From: Akkermansiaceae bacterium
Lineage (GTDB): Bacteria; Verrucomicrobiota; Verrucomicrobiia; Verrucomicrobiales; Akkermansiaceae
DNA: 42,250 bases
Assembly (NCBI GenBank): GCA_903827375.1
Contig: CAIKHZ010000350.1
Span: forward strand, 1 to 42,250
Reading direction: 5' to 3'
Of this stretch, positions 8,820 through 17,174 are shown one piece after another (within the stretch, counting starts at the first letter, position 1; every line of letters begins with the position of its first letter). The notes beneath the pieces were generated by a model. It was given only the letters and a program-made list of their open reading frames with translations. It had not been told where the DNA came from and did not search any database. The position numbers and the translations under genes are program-made.

Positions 8820-9676
8820 GGGGCGTCTCTTTGGGTTTCGCGCAGGAACAGCCGTTCCAAGGTCGTGCGCGGCTTGCCGCTGCGAACCAACTCGGTCTCC
8901 GGGTTGGCGGCCACCAGCGCTGTGATGCGGGCGATGAGTTCCGGGCTGGCATCGCGCAGGACGATCTCCGTTTGATCTTCAATCGCTATCAAATCCTCCA
9001 AACGACCTTCCTTGACCATCTTCCCTTGGAAAATAATCCCCACCCGGTCGCATACCTCCTGCACTTGCTCTAGCAAATGAGAGCAAAGAAACACCGTGAT
9101 GCCCCGCTCACGCAGCTTGAATATCAAATCGCGAATCTGCCGAGAACCCATCGGATCTACCCCGGCCGTGGGCTCGTCGAGAATGAGCAGGCGTGGGTCC
9201 TGCACCAATGCCTGGGCCAGGCCGATGCGTTGCAACATACCCTTGGAATAACCTCCGAGCCGCCGGTCACGCGCATTTTCCAAATCCACCAGCACCAGCA
9301 ATTCACTCACCCGCTCCTCGAGAATCCGGCCGCGCATGCCACACAATTTCCCGTAAAACCGCAGGGTTTCCGCACCACTCAGATGCTTGTAAAAATACGG
9401 ATTCTCTGGCAAAAATCCCACCTCGCGCCGAGAATCGACCCGCAGCGAATCTTGGCCGAAAATCGCACAGCGGCCGGACGTGGGGGCCACCAAGCCGAGC
9501 AGCGCCTTCATGGTGGTGGATTTTCCCGACCCGTTCGGGCCGATCAACCCGTAAACCTCGCCAGGCTCGATGCGGATGGACACCCCGCCAACCGCGCGCA
9601 GCATCTGTCGGCGAAAGGAAGTTTTAAAATCCTTCACCAAATCGCAAATTTCCACCGCCGGTGTTACTTCAGCCAT
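8816..9676 (-). CDS. ABC transporter ATP-binding protein
   Basis: This is the nucleotide-binding subunit of an ABC-2 exporter. From the ATG at 9676 (MAEVTPAVEICDL) the product has 286 residues. It shows Walker A GPNGSGKST (about residues 46-54), the Q-loop region FLPENPYFY, the signature YSKGMLQRIG in place of LSGGQ, Walker B LLILDEPTAGVDP, and the switch histidine in FLCSHLL. The YSKGM form of the signature is common in the CcmA/NatA-like subfamily. An in-frame TTG seven codons upstream is possible but less likely. It is the first gene of the unit with the permease, the TPR-like protein and probably the large lipoprotein. Confidence 0.95.
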   Translation of the reverse strand: MAEVTPAVEICDLVKDFKTSFRRQMLRAVGGVSIRIEPGEVYGLIGPNGSGKSTTMKALLGLVAPTSGRCAIFGQDSLRVDSRREVGFLPENPYFYKHLSGAETLRFYGKLCGMRGRILEERVSELLVLVDLENARDRRLGGYSKGMLQRIGLAQALVQDPRLLILDEPTAGVDPMGSRQIRDLIFKLRERGITVFLCSHLLEQVQEVCDRVGIIFQGKMVKEGRLEDLIAIEDQTEIVLRDASPELIARITALVAANPETELVRSGKPRTTLERLFLRETQRDAP

Positions 9677-9798
9677 CGCTACCCCCAATGTGACCAATCA
9701 CAACGAGCCTTGCAACGGGAAATTTATTCCAATTATTTAGACGGATTCCTGCCAAGGCAGCGCTGCCCGTCTGGATTCTAACCGCTACCAACACCATC

Positions 9799-10635
9799 AT
9801 GAAACGCCTCGCTTTACCCATCGTCTCGCTGCTGGCCGCCCTTGCGCTGCCAAGTTGTCTGCAACAGGCCACCACCGTTCACCTCAACAAGGACGGCAGC
9901 GGCACTCTCGTGGAAGAAACCACCCTGGGTGCCCAAGTGGGTGCGATGCTCGGTGGCTTAGCAGCCGGTTTCGGCGGCGACCAAGGTGGAGCTCCGGCCA
10001 TCGACCCTGCCAAGGAGCTGGCCTCGCCGGACAAGGCGAAAGCCCGTGCCGCCACCCTCGGCAAAGGCGTCACCGTGGATAAAGTGGAGGCCATTGAGGT
10101 CAATGGCAACAAAGGGGCCCGCATCACCTATCGCTTTGCCGATATCAACCAACTCCAACTCTCTGCTGGCAGCGGCATGCAGGATGCCATGCCCAAAATG
10201 CCCGGCGCTCCAGAGGCCGCCGCTCCAAAGGCCGAACCCACCACCTTCAAGTACGCCGATGGCCTGCTCACCATCACCAATCCCGACCCCGGCAAGGCGC
10301 AAGCCCCGGCCAAAGCCCCCGACAACGGTGCCGGAGCCCCGGATTTCGATAACGAGCAAATGGCACCCATGGTCAAGCAGATGCTTGGCGACATGAAAAT
10401 CAGTCTAAAAGTGGTGATTGAACCGGGGATTGCCTCCACCACCGCCACCCACGTCACTGGCAACACCGTCACTCTCGCGGAAATGGACATGGGCAAGGTG
10501 CTGGATAACCCGGACGCGTTCAAGAAACTTCAGGGGATGGACCAGAAAGATCCAGCCAAGGCCATGGAGGCTTTCAAGGACTTCAAAGGCGTCAAAATGG
10601 AGTCCAAAAAGGAAATTACCATCAAGCTGAAGTAA
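9799..10635 (+). CDS. Lipoprotein of unknown function
   Basis: The 278-residue product begins with a lipoprotein signal (MKRLALPIVSLLAALALPSC, lipidated Cys20). The mature part opens with TTVHLNKDGSGTLVEETTLG, a beta-hairpin-like start seen in several bacterial lipoproteins of unknown role. An Ala/Pro/Lys-rich low-complexity stretch lies around residues 130-190 (APEAAAPKAEP; GKAQAPAKAPDNGAGAPDF). A second folded part follows that includes KISLKVVIEPGIASTTATH. The lysine-rich C-terminus ends KKEITIKLK. It is divergent from the ABC operon and 111 bp before rpmJ. No family can be named with confidence. Confidence 0.8.
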   Translation: MKRLALPIVSLLAALALPSCLQQATTVHLNKDGSGTLVEETTLGAQVGAMLGGLAAGFGGDQGGAPAIDPAKELASPDKAKARAATLGKGVTVDKVEAIEVNGNKGARITYRFADINQLQLSAGSGMQDAMPKMPGAPEAAAPKAEPTTFKYADGLLTITNPDPGKAQAPAKAPDNGAGAPDFDNEQMAPMVKQMLGDMKISLKVVIEPGIASTTATHVTGNTVTLAEMDMGKVLDNPDAFKKLQGMDQKDPAKAMEAFKDFKGVKMESKKEITIKLK

Positions 10636-10746
10636 TCCGAAAAAATCCGAAAAAAACGGCTTTACAAGCGGGCGCAGGCGGCTAGCCTTTGCGCCCCGGT
10701 CGCCAGTCGGCCTTGCAGCTTCAATCCTCTTCAATCATTTCGTCCC

Positions 10747-10908
10747 ATGAAAGTCCTTTCCTCTCTGGCCTCCGCCAAGCGCCGCCATGCCGATTGCCAA
10801 GTTGTCAAACGCAAGGGCACCGTTTACGTCATTTGCAAGTCCAACCCGAAGTTCAAGGCTCGCCAAGGTGCCACTCCAGGTACACGCCTCTCCAAAAAGG
10901 GCTTGTAG
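10747..10908 (+). CDS. rpmJ: 50S ribosomal protein L36, zinc-independent (YkgO-like) type
   Basis: The 53-residue product starts [20 protein letters not shown] and contains [20 protein letters not shown], which is L36. Zinc-binding L36 uses a CxxC...C....H set. Here the first Cys is His14 and the final His is Phe36, leaving Cys17 and Cys30, the pattern of the 'C-minus' paralogue known as YkgO/RpmJ2. A 12-residue extension ([12 protein letters not shown]) follows the usual C-terminus. The gene stands alone rather than next to rpsM/rpsK. A strong terminator follows 37 bp after the stop. No Shine-Dalgarno sequence is visible; TCGTCCC precedes the ATG. Confidence 0.95.
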   Translation: MKVLSSLASAKRRHADCQVVKRKGTVYVICKSNPKFKARQGATPGTRLSKKGL

Positions 10909-10945
10909 CCCAATCGGCCTCAGCCCGGATCAGTCCCTCTCATTG

Positions 10946-10976
10946 CGACCCCGCCACCGGCGGGGTCGACTTTTTT
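10946..10976 (+). terminator. Rho-independent terminator after rpmJ
   Basis: A perfect 10-bp GC-rich stem (CGACCCCGCC with GGCGGGGTCG) encloses a 3-base loop (ACC) and is followed by AC and six T residues. The stem occupies 10946-10968 and the T run 10971-10976. It ends the rpmJ transcript ahead of the convergent epimerase gene. Confidence 0.9.
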
Positions 10977-11011
10977 GTGTCTATAGCTGGAGCAGCGGCA
11001 GAACGCGAACC

Positions 11012-12079
11012 TCATTCCAGCACAAACCGATGAATCAGGGTGTGCCGATAGGTTTGGCCGGGGCGCAGCACTGCGGAAGGAAAAGCAGGCTGGTTAGGGG
11101 CGTCAGGAAAACCCTCGGTTTCCAAGCACAAAGCGGAGCGGCGGGCGTAGGCGACCCCACGTTTGCCTGGGGTGATCCCATCAAGGAAATTGGCCGCATA
11201 AAACTGGATGGCCGGTTGATCGGTGAGAATTTCCATCACCCGCCCGGACTTCGGATCGGTAACGCGGGCCGCCAAACGGATCCCGCCAGCATCGGGCAGA
11301 ACCCAGCAATGGTCGTAGCCAGCACCTAATTTGAGCGCCTCAAAATCCGCTTCGATGCGCTCGCCAATGGCATGCGGAGTGATGAAATCCATTGGCGTGC
11401 CGGCCACCGCCGCGATCTCGCCGGTGGGGATGAGGCCCGGATCGGTAGGCAGGTAATGCGCGGCAGCGAGCGTGAGCTGGTGATCAAGAATGGAAGTGGT
11501 GGGGTCACCGGAAAGATTCCAATACGTGTGATGGACCAGATTTACGGGCGTGGCCGCGTCACTGACGGCCTCAGCCTGCCAGATCAATTCATCCTGATCC
11601 GTGAGCGTGTAGGTGATTTTGGCCCGAAGGTTGCCAGGATAGCCCTCCTCGCCGTCCTTCGACAAATAAAGCAGCTCGACGGCGCACTTGTCCTTGACGT
11701 CTCCCGCCCACAGCACCTTGTCGAAACCAATGTTGCCGCCATGCAGGTGGCACGGAATACCAGCGGGGGCATTGTTCGTTGCCAGGACATATTCTTTGCC
11801 ATCAAGCGAGTATTTCCCACCCTTGATCCGGTTGCCAAAGCGCCCAATACTCGCCCCAAAATATGGACCGTTGGCCAGCCATCCCGCCAGCGTGTCAAAC
11901 CCATGGGTCAAATCGGCTAGGATGCCATCGCGGTCGGGTGTCTCCATCGCCACCAGAATCGCCCCGTACTCGCTGATGCGGGCACATAGACCATTCTTAT
12001 TGGTGAGGGTGAAAATGCGGACTTCACGTCCATCGGGCAGATTCCCGAAAGGTGCGGCGGTAACGGTGCTGGCAGCCAT
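11012..12079 (-). CDS. galM: Aldose 1-epimerase (mutarotase)
   Basis: The 355-residue product interconverts the alpha and beta anomers of galactose, glucose and related sugars. Family motifs are in order: FGASIGRFGNRIKGGKYSL, the first active-site His region HLHGGNIGFDK, HHTYWNLSGDPTT with the catalytic His, the DHCWVL segment that binds the sugar, and near the C-terminus ALCLETEGFPDAPNQPAF with the catalytic Glu. Length is normal and no signal peptide is present, so it is probably cytoplasmic. It is a single gene, convergent with rpmJ and divergent from the Jag-like gene. No other galactose-pathway genes are nearby, so it probably serves general sugar metabolism. Confidence 0.95.
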   Translation of the reverse strand: MAASTVTAAPFGNLPDGREVRIFTLTNKNGLCARISEYGAILVAMETPDRDGILADLTHGFDTLAGWLANGPYFGASIGRFGNRIKGGKYSLDGKEYVLATNNAPAGIPCHLHGGNIGFDKVLWAGDVKDKCAVELLYLSKDGEEGYPGNLRAKITYTLTDQDELIWQAEAVSDAATPVNLVHHTYWNLSGDPTTSILDHQLTLAAAHYLPTDPGLIPTGEIAAVAGTPMDFITPHAIGERIEADFEALKLGAGYDHCWVLPDAGGIRLAARVTDPKSGRVMEILTDQPAIQFYAANFLDGITPGKRGVAYARRSALCLETEGFPDAPNQPAFPSAVLRPGQTYRHTLIHRFVLE

Positions 12080-12204
12080 GATTGGATCGGGAAGTTGACA
12101 GGTATTGGGCCGCTTGACCAGCCTCGGCTGGAAATATTTCCGCTGCAGCCATGCGGGATCACGGAGGGATTGACCAGTGGCTGGATCGGGCTATCATCAG
12201 CCGC

Positions 12205-12654
12205 ATGACAGCGGTGGAAGCGGCCCATAAAATTCTTGATACGATGCTCGGTCATCTCGGGTTCACCACGACCATCGAGGTCCAGCAAACTGCGGATGGC
12301 CCCTGCCTGCAAATCCACACCGGAGAAAGCACCGCGCTGATCGGCAGCGACGGCGAGCGCCTCGATGACCTGCAATACCTCGTCAACCGGATCTTGCGCC
12401 GACATTTTCCCAAAGCTGAGCGCATCAGGGTGGATTGCGAACATTTTCGCTCCATTCAGGAAGACCAGCTCCATGCCGAGGTTTCTAGCATCGCCGAACG
12501 AGTGAAAACCACGGGTAAATCCTATCAAATGCGCCCGCTCAACGCCTATTACCGGCGCTTGGTGCACAACGCCCTCGTCGCCAACCCCGACGTGATATCG
12601 CTTTCCCCGGACGGCGATGACCGCCTCAAACGAATTACCATTGCCCCCAAGTGA
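12205..12654 (+). CDS. Jag/KhpB-like KH-R3H RNA-binding protein
   Basis: From the ATG at 12205 (MTAVEAAHKILDTMLGHLGF) the product has 149 residues. It has a KH-II-like domain with GSDGERLDDLQYLVNRILRR, then an R3H domain with the Arg-rich helix and histidine of that fold (MRPLNAYYRRLVHNALVANP). This matches the C-terminal two domains of Jag/SpoIIIJ-associated/KhpB proteins, which bind RNA. The N-terminal Jag_N domain is absent. An upstream ATG at 12151 would add 18 residues without clear similarity. The usual yidC/rnpA/rpmH neighbours are missing. Its TGA overlaps the GTG of the DoxX gene by 4 bp, so these two are translationally coupled. Confidence 0.88.
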   Translation: MTAVEAAHKILDTMLGHLGFTTTIEVQQTADGPCLQIHTGESTALIGSDGERLDDLQYLVNRILRRHFPKAERIRVDCEHFRSIQEDQLHAEVSSIAERVKTTGKSYQMRPLNAYYRRLVHNALVANPDVISLSPDGDDRLKRITIAPK

Positions 12655-13136
12655 AAACCACAGACTCCCCCCTGAAGCGCTTCCTGTTTGACTGTGGAAC
12701 CCGAGAGACGGAGGCTTCCATCGGCTTAGCGTTGCTGCGGGTGGCCAGCGGCCTGATGATGATGCTGGGCCACGGTCTGCCCAAACTCCACAACTTCGCC
12801 AAGCTCAAGGGCGAGTGGCATGTGCCGGATTTTTTCCCTTTCTATTTCATGTCGCCACAACTCAGCCTAGTGGCCACCCTATGCGCCGAGGTGCTGGCTG
12901 CCGGCCTGTTGGTGCTCGGCCTGATGACTCGCCCGGCCGCCTTCTTGCTGTGTTTTACCATGGTGGTGGCGGCTTTCGAGGTCAACGCCGCCGCTGCCTT
13001 GTTCACCCTCCCGCCCAGCGGCAAAGAACTGGCCCTGCTCTATCTCTTCCCCGGGCTGGTCCTCTTGCTCAGCGGGGCCGGCGGCTGGTCACTGGACGCT
13101 TTGATCCATCGCGAAGTAAAACGCCGCCGCTGGTAG
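12651..13136 (+). CDS. DoxX family membrane protein
   Basis: The 161-residue protein begins with a GTG overlapping the previous stop codon. It has four hydrophobic segments (about residues 24-40, 69-90, 92-112 and 123-142) and the DoxX features GLMMMLGHGLPKLHNFAKL before a short loop and AEVLAAGLLVLGLMTRPAAF in the centre. DoxX proteins are small inner-membrane proteins linked to redox stress in some bacteria and unassigned in most. It sits between the Jag-like gene and a thioesterase gene 8 bp downstream, so all three are probably one transcript. The role cannot be fixed by context. Confidence 0.88.
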   Translation: MKTTDSPLKRFLFDCGTRETEASIGLALLRVASGLMMMLGHGLPKLHNFAKLKGEWHVPDFFPFYFMSPQLSLVATLCAEVLAAGLLVLGLMTRPAAFLLCFTMVVAAFEVNAAAALFTLPPSGKELALLYLFPGLVLLLSGAGGWSLDALIHREVKRRRW

Positions 13137-13144
13137 GATACGCC

Positions 13145-13489
13145 ATGCAAACCCACCGCCTCGTCCTTCCCGGCGACCTCAACCATTACGGCTTTCTTTT
13201 TGGCGGACGCCTGCTCGCTTGGATTGATGAAGCGTCGTGGATCGCTGCCAGCCTCGACTACCCGCAGTGCCAATTCGTCACTGTGGCCATGGCTACCGTC
13301 GAATTCCATCACAGCGTGCGCGATGGCACCATCCTAACAATTAACTGCGACTGCACCCGCGAAGGTACCTCCAGCGTCACCTATGCCGTGACCGTGTGGG
13401 ATCGCCAAACCCGTCCTGACCCGATCTTTTCCACCGCAGTTACCTTTGTCCGAGTGGATACAGCAGGCCGAAAATTGCCACTGCCCTGA
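13145..13489 (+). CDS. Hotdog-fold acyl-CoA thioesterase
   Basis: The 114-residue product starts MQTHRLVLPGDLNHYGFLFG and continues GGRLLAWIDEASWIAAS, the signature of YciA/BFIT-type hotdog thioesterases in which an Asn near the start and an Asp in the helix (WIDEA) are catalytic. The core FVTVAMATVEFHHSVRDGTI matches the beta strands of the fold. It should hydrolyse acyl-CoA to free fatty acid and CoA in the cytoplasm. It follows DoxX by 8 bp. The reading frame remains open upstream through the DoxX gene, but only the ATG at 13145 gives a product of family length. Confidence 0.9.
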   Translation: MQTHRLVLPGDLNHYGFLFGGRLLAWIDEASWIAASLDYPQCQFVTVAMATVEFHHSVRDGTILTINCDCTREGTSSVTYAVTVWDRQTRPDPIFSTAVTFVRVDTAGRKLPLP

Positions 13490-13582
13490 GCAGCCAGGTA
13501 TGGACTGCTTGTGGCAAACGAAGCGCGACACCGCCTTGGCTTGGAGCCGGACACCGCTTCTGCCAGCATCAGGCTTAATCCG

Positions 13583-14155
13583 TTAGAACGGGTCCACGTC
13601 CCCACCTTGGGAGACATCCACCTCAGCCCTTGACTTGCTGCGGGTAAGCCTCGCCTCGCGAAAAAACCCTTGCAGTAGCGCCAGACATTCCTCGCCCAAC
13701 ACCCCGGCACTCACCTCACAGCGGTGATTCAAAGGCGGATTCGAGTCCAACAAATTGATCCAACTTCCCGCTGCGCCGGATTTCGGGTCCGGGCAGCCGT
13801 ACACCACCCGTTCCGGGCGACAATGCACGATGGCCCCGGCACACATTGGGCAGGGTTCCTTGGTGACATAGAGCGTGCATTTTTCCAATCGCCAGTTGCC
13901 CAGCACCTGCTGGGCTGCGGTCAAGGCGAGCATTTCGGCATGGGCGGTGGCGTCCTGCAGGGTTTCCACTTGGTTCCATGCCCGCGCAATCACCCGGCCG
14001 TCGTGCACCACGACCGCACCCACCGGCACCTCCGTGGCGGCATACGCCTTGCGCGCCTCACGCAACGCCAAGCCCATAAAATACGCGTCACTTTGCAAAT
14101 CGATAATCAACGGTTGCGGGTCCACACCCGAGGCATATCCGCTCCGCAGCCCCAT
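13583..14155 (-). CDS. tadA: tRNA-specific adenosine deaminase
   Basis: TadA converts adenosine 34 to inosine in tRNA-Arg(ACG). The 190-residue product shows the zinc deaminase motifs: HAE at residues 72-74 (TAHAEMLAL, with Glu74 as proton shuttle) and PCPMC at 101-105 (Cys102 and Cys105 as zinc ligands) within TKEPCPMCAGAIVHCRPERV. SGAAGSWINLL and NPPLNHRCEVSAGVL complete the family pattern. The chosen start gives about 20 residues more than most TadA; the family match begins around residue 20 (LQSDAYFMGLALREARKA). The C-terminal tail (SRAEVDVSQGGDVDPF) is variable. It is convergent with the thioesterase gene and divergent from rpe. Confidence 0.95.
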   Translation of the reverse strand: MGLRSGYASGVDPQPLIIDLQSDAYFMGLALREARKAYAATEVPVGAVVVHDGRVIARAWNQVETLQDATAHAEMLALTAAQQVLGNWRLEKCTLYVTKEPCPMCAGAIVHCRPERVVYGCPDPKSGAAGSWINLLDSNPPLNHRCEVSAGVLGEECLALLQGFFREARLTRSKSRAEVDVSQGGDVDPF

Positions 14156-14230
14156 GCCAAGCGGCGGCAGCCACCCGCCTGAAAAATTTTATCGTCAGCG
14201 GGCTGATTCGAAGCTCGAATCAGCGGCGAG

Positions 14231-14896
14231 ATGCCTCCCACCTGCCAAGACCGCCTGATTGCCCCGTCCCTGATAGCAGCGGATCTTTCCAAAATTGCGG
14301 AGGAGATTGCGCGGGCGGAGCGTGCTGGGGCAGACTGGATCCACTTGGATGTGATGGACGGGCACTTTGTGGATAACATGACGTTCGGGCCGCCACTTAT
14401 CCAATGCTTGCGCCAAAGCACCGCGATGTTTTTGGATGTGCATTTGATGATTTCGCGGCCGGACCACTACTTGCCGCGCTTCGTTGAGGCCGGTGCCGAC
14501 CTGATCACCGTTCACCTAGAAGCCAGCCACGACGTCGCCCTGACCCTGAGGCGCATTCGCCAAGCCGGACTCCGGGCCGGTCTGGCTCTCAATCCCTCCA
14601 CCCCACTGGAGGCAGCCCTTCCATTTCTCGACCAAATCGACCTCTTGCTGTGCATGACTGTGGTTCCGGGCTTCGGCGGCCAAGCGTTCATGCCGGAGGT
14701 ATTGGCTAAAATCCAGGCCGCCGTCGCCATGCGTGCCGCCCGCAGCCTGAGCTACCACATCGAGGTGGATGGCGGAATCGACGCCTCCACCGCTGCTCGC
14801 TGTGTGGTGGCCGGGGCGAATGTGCTGGTGGCGGGCTCGGCCACCTACGGTGCTCCCGACATGGCTCGGGCCATCGCTGAAATCCGCAATGCGTGA
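14231..14896 (+). CDS. rpe: Ribulose-phosphate 3-epimerase
   Basis: The enzyme interconverts ribulose 5-phosphate and xylulose 5-phosphate in the pentose phosphate pathway. The 221-residue TIM barrel shows IAPSLIAADLS, the metal/catalytic motif WIHLDVMDGHFVDNMTFGP (His38, Asp40), DVHLMI (His71), MTVVPGFGGQAF and EVDGGI with the second catalytic Asp. GANVLVAGSATYGAPD is the phosphate-binding end. Length and start are normal. It is divergent from tadA. The next gene begins about 50 bp downstream on the same strand, so they may share a transcript. Confidence 0.97.
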   Translation: MPPTCQDRLIAPSLIAADLSKIAEEIARAERAGADWIHLDVMDGHFVDNMTFGPPLIQCLRQSTAMFLDVHLMISRPDHYLPRFVEAGADLITVHLEASHDVALTLRRIRQAGLRAGLALNPSTPLEAALPFLDQIDLLLCMTVVPGFGGQAFMPEVLAKIQAAVAMRAARSLSYHIEVDGGIDASTAARCVVAGANVLVAGSATYGAPDMARAIAEIRNA

Positions 14897-14946
14897 GGTT
14901 TTTACACGCCAAAACCGCTCCGTGCGGCGCTTCGCTGTCACCTTCC

Positions 14947-15849
14947 ATGAAATATTCCGTTGTGCTTCCCCTTGTCGCTACCGTGGTTGGATTCTGCCTG
15001 GGCTGGCTGGTCAAACCCCAATCTGAACCCATCATCACCCAGTCGCCGCCCGCCAACACCCAGGCTCCCAAGGCTCTAGCTAAACCAGCTCCGAGGCCCC
15101 CCGCACAACCCCCACCCGGCCCAGCTCTTAGGCCGGGCGCAGTTGGCAGGCCCGATGCGGAATTCCGTGAAAAAGCCGGTACCGCCAGGAATTCCGCCAA
15201 GATGCTCCGTTTCGCAGAGGCGCTTGGCCTGTCCGCAGCCCAGCAGGAGGACCTCACGCAACTCATTGATGGGAGCCTGAAACCCTCCAGCACCGCCCAA
15301 GCCGCCCGGCCGATCGCAGCTGGCGAGGTCCTCGACCAATTTGCAGCCCGTGCGGCGGCCCTCGAACAAGGCTTGGCCAAGTTGCTTACGCCGGAGCAAA
15401 GTGCCGCCTTCGCCGACCTCCGCCAACGTGAGCGCGACAACCGTGTCGAAACCACCGCCCAACGCGAGTTAGCCAATTTGAGTGAGGTGACCGATCTATC
15501 CACTGCCCAACGCGCTAAGGTCCTCGAAGCGCTGCGCAAGACCGGAGCCGCCGAGCTTGCAGCGGAGCCCGCCCCACTGGCCCTCATTCTCGATTCGTCG
15601 GTACTGCCGCTTGGCCCTCTGGCTCCCTCCGCCCAATCCATCCTAACGCTGCGCCAGCTCGCCGACGGCCAGCCACCCGAAGACCCCTCAGCCCTTCATG
15701 CCAAACTCATCGCCAGCCAGCAGCGCCAGACCGATGCCCGCCTCACCCTCCTCAAAGATATCCTCACCCCTGCCCAATTCACGCAGTTCCAAACCAGCGT
15801 GGGCGAACAAGATGCCATCCGCGACGTGATGAGCCCGCCGCATTGGTAG
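14947..15849 (+). CDS. Membrane-anchored helical protein with proline-rich linker, unknown function
   Basis: The ATG at 14947 gives a 300-residue protein with an N-terminal signal anchor (MKYSVVLPLVATVVGFCLGW). A Pro/Ala-rich linker covers about residues 36-75 (ALAKPAPRPPAQPPPGPALR), and the rest is an Ala/Leu/Gln-rich helical domain. Repeated phrases such as LSAAQQEDLTQLIDGSL, LTPEQSAAFADLRQ and LTPAQFTQFQTSV resemble the 'L(T/S)xxQ' helices of periplasmic Spy/CpxP-like proteins, but I cannot confirm that family. In-frame codons upstream to 14893 overlap rpe and lack the anchor. A long opposite-strand frame here is Ser/Arg/Ala-rich and is not a gene. Confidence 0.8.
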   Translation: MKYSVVLPLVATVVGFCLGWLVKPQSEPIITQSPPANTQAPKALAKPAPRPPAQPPPGPALRPGAVGRPDAEFREKAGTARNSAKMLRFAEALGLSAAQQEDLTQLIDGSLKPSSTAQAARPIAAGEVLDQFAARAAALEQGLAKLLTPEQSAAFADLRQRERDNRVETTAQRELANLSEVTDLSTAQRAKVLEALRKTGAAELAAEPAPLALILDSSVLPLGPLAPSAQSILTLRQLADGQPPEDPSALHAKLIASQQRQTDARLTLLKDILTPAQFTQFQTSVGEQDAIRDVMSPPHW

Positions 15850-15850
15850 G

Positions 15851-17092
15851 TCAAGCCTCCAACGTCACCGCTCCCCCGGTCCGCACCAACGTCATCACGC
15901 ATTCTAGGTGGCGCGTGTGCGGAAATAAATCAAAGGGCTGGACGTCGCTGAGTGCATAGCCAGCTGCGCTGAGTTGCTTGAGATCGCGTATCTGGGTGGC
16001 CGGATCGCATGAGACATAGACGATGCGGGCCGGCCCGAAGTGAATCAATTGTTCGAGAAACTCAGGCGTGCACCCCTTGCGCGGCGGATCGATCACCACC
16101 GCCGTTTGCAGCCCAGGAAAACTGATCTCATCAAAAACCGCCTCCGCTGATGCCGTTAGAAAGCGCGCGTTGGTGATGCCATTGGCCTTGGCGTTCTTGC
16201 GGGCCCATTCGCACGAGGTTTCGGACACTTCCACCCCAGCGACTTCTTCGAAATGCCCCGCAAGGCCCAGCGCGAAAAGGCCCGAGCCACAATAAGCATC
16301 AACCAGATAACGCACAGCGCCCTCCGCCGCCTGAGCAGCGACGTGGCGGGTGAAAGCAGGCAAGATAAATGGATTGTTTTGAAAGAAATCCCCGGCAAGA
16401 AACTGCATGGCCAACCCTCCGACGTGCTCGCAGACGGTGGCGTTGGCATCGGTTTCCACGCAGTTTCCGGTGGCCCGCAACAGAATGGTGGCTCCGCGTT
16501 TGAAGCTCGCTGCACGGGCATGAAGGCCCGCACGGATGGTCGGCAACGCGGCATTGATCGCGTCCATGGCAATCGGGCATTGCGGCACATCGATGAGTTG
16601 CGAACGCCTCCCAAAAGCCAGAAACCCGATTGGACCAAGATCTCCGTCCCTCGCCTTTTCAAAATGTGGCGTAATCTTTGAACGATAATTCCAAATCTGC
16701 TCCGAAGACAGACACGGGTTTACCGGAAACGTGATTCCTGCCATGTGCTGCATCAATTCCCCCACCTGCCGCGCTTTCCACACCAACTGGCTGGCGTAAT
16801 CCAAATGCTGGTATTGGCAACCGCCACATTCGCCAAACAGCTCGCAGCGCGGCACCACCCGCTCCGGCGAGGCCTCCAATACCTCGATCAGATCCGCATT
16901 GGAGCAATTCTTGTCATTTCGAAACACTCGTGCCCTCACCCTTTCCCCCGGCAACGTGAACGGCACAAACACCACCCACCCGTCAACCCGTCCCACCCCG
17001 GCCCCAAGGTTTGTTAGAGCATCAATCCTTAGCTCGATCTCCTCGTGATAGGCGAAGGGCGTGGGCACAAATTTTTTCGGAGGGCGCGGCAT
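15851..17092 (-). CDS. RlmD/TrmA-family RNA (uracil-5-)-methyltransferase
   Basis: This is a SAM-dependent enzyme methylating C5 of uridine in rRNA or tRNA. From the ATG at 17092 (MPRPPKKFVPTPFAYHEEIE) the 413-residue product has an N-terminal TRAM-like domain (IDALTNLGAGVGRVDGWVVF). The [4Fe-4S] cysteines are Cys83, Cys89, Cys92 and Cys172. FFQNNPF (237-243) and the SAM-binding VDAYCGSGLFALGLA come next, then VIDPPRKG, the nucleophile Cys362 (YVSCDPATQIRDL) and the general base Glu397 (HLECVM). The cluster makes an RlmC/RlmD/RumA-type assignment more likely than TrmA, but the target base cannot be told. An in-frame extension of 61 codons upstream has no similarity and is excluded. It is last in the run with DUF971 and YggS. 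Confidence 0.93.
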   Translation of the reverse strand: MPRPPKKFVPTPFAYHEEIELRIDALTNLGAGVGRVDGWVVFVPFTLPGERVRARVFRNDKNCSNADLIEVLEASPERVVPRCELFGECGGCQYQHLDYASQLVWKARQVGELMQHMAGITFPVNPCLSSEQIWNYRSKITPHFEKARDGDLGPIGFLAFGRRSQLIDVPQCPIAMDAINAALPTIRAGLHARAASFKRGATILLRATGNCVETDANATVCEHVGGLAMQFLAGDFFQNNPFILPAFTRHVAAQAAEGAVRYLVDAYCGSGLFALGLAGHFEEVAGVEVSETSCEWARKNAKANGITNARFLTASAEAVFDEISFPGLQTAVVIDPPRKGCTPEFLEQLIHFGPARIVYVSCDPATQIRDLKQLSAAGYALSDVQPFDLFPHTRHLECVMTLVRTGGAVTLEA

Positions 17093-17174
17093 GGCAGGCC
17101 GCCAGCATGCCTTGCCCAAGCGCCACAGGCAACGGATTTCCTCATCCCATCTCCCTTCAGCCTTTGGCACACCT

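Noticed and set aside
14706..15641. Long minus-strand open frame (311 codons) opposite the anchored helical protein
   Set aside because: Its product is Ser/Arg/Ala-rich without domain or signal features, while the plus-strand product has a proper membrane anchor and linker.
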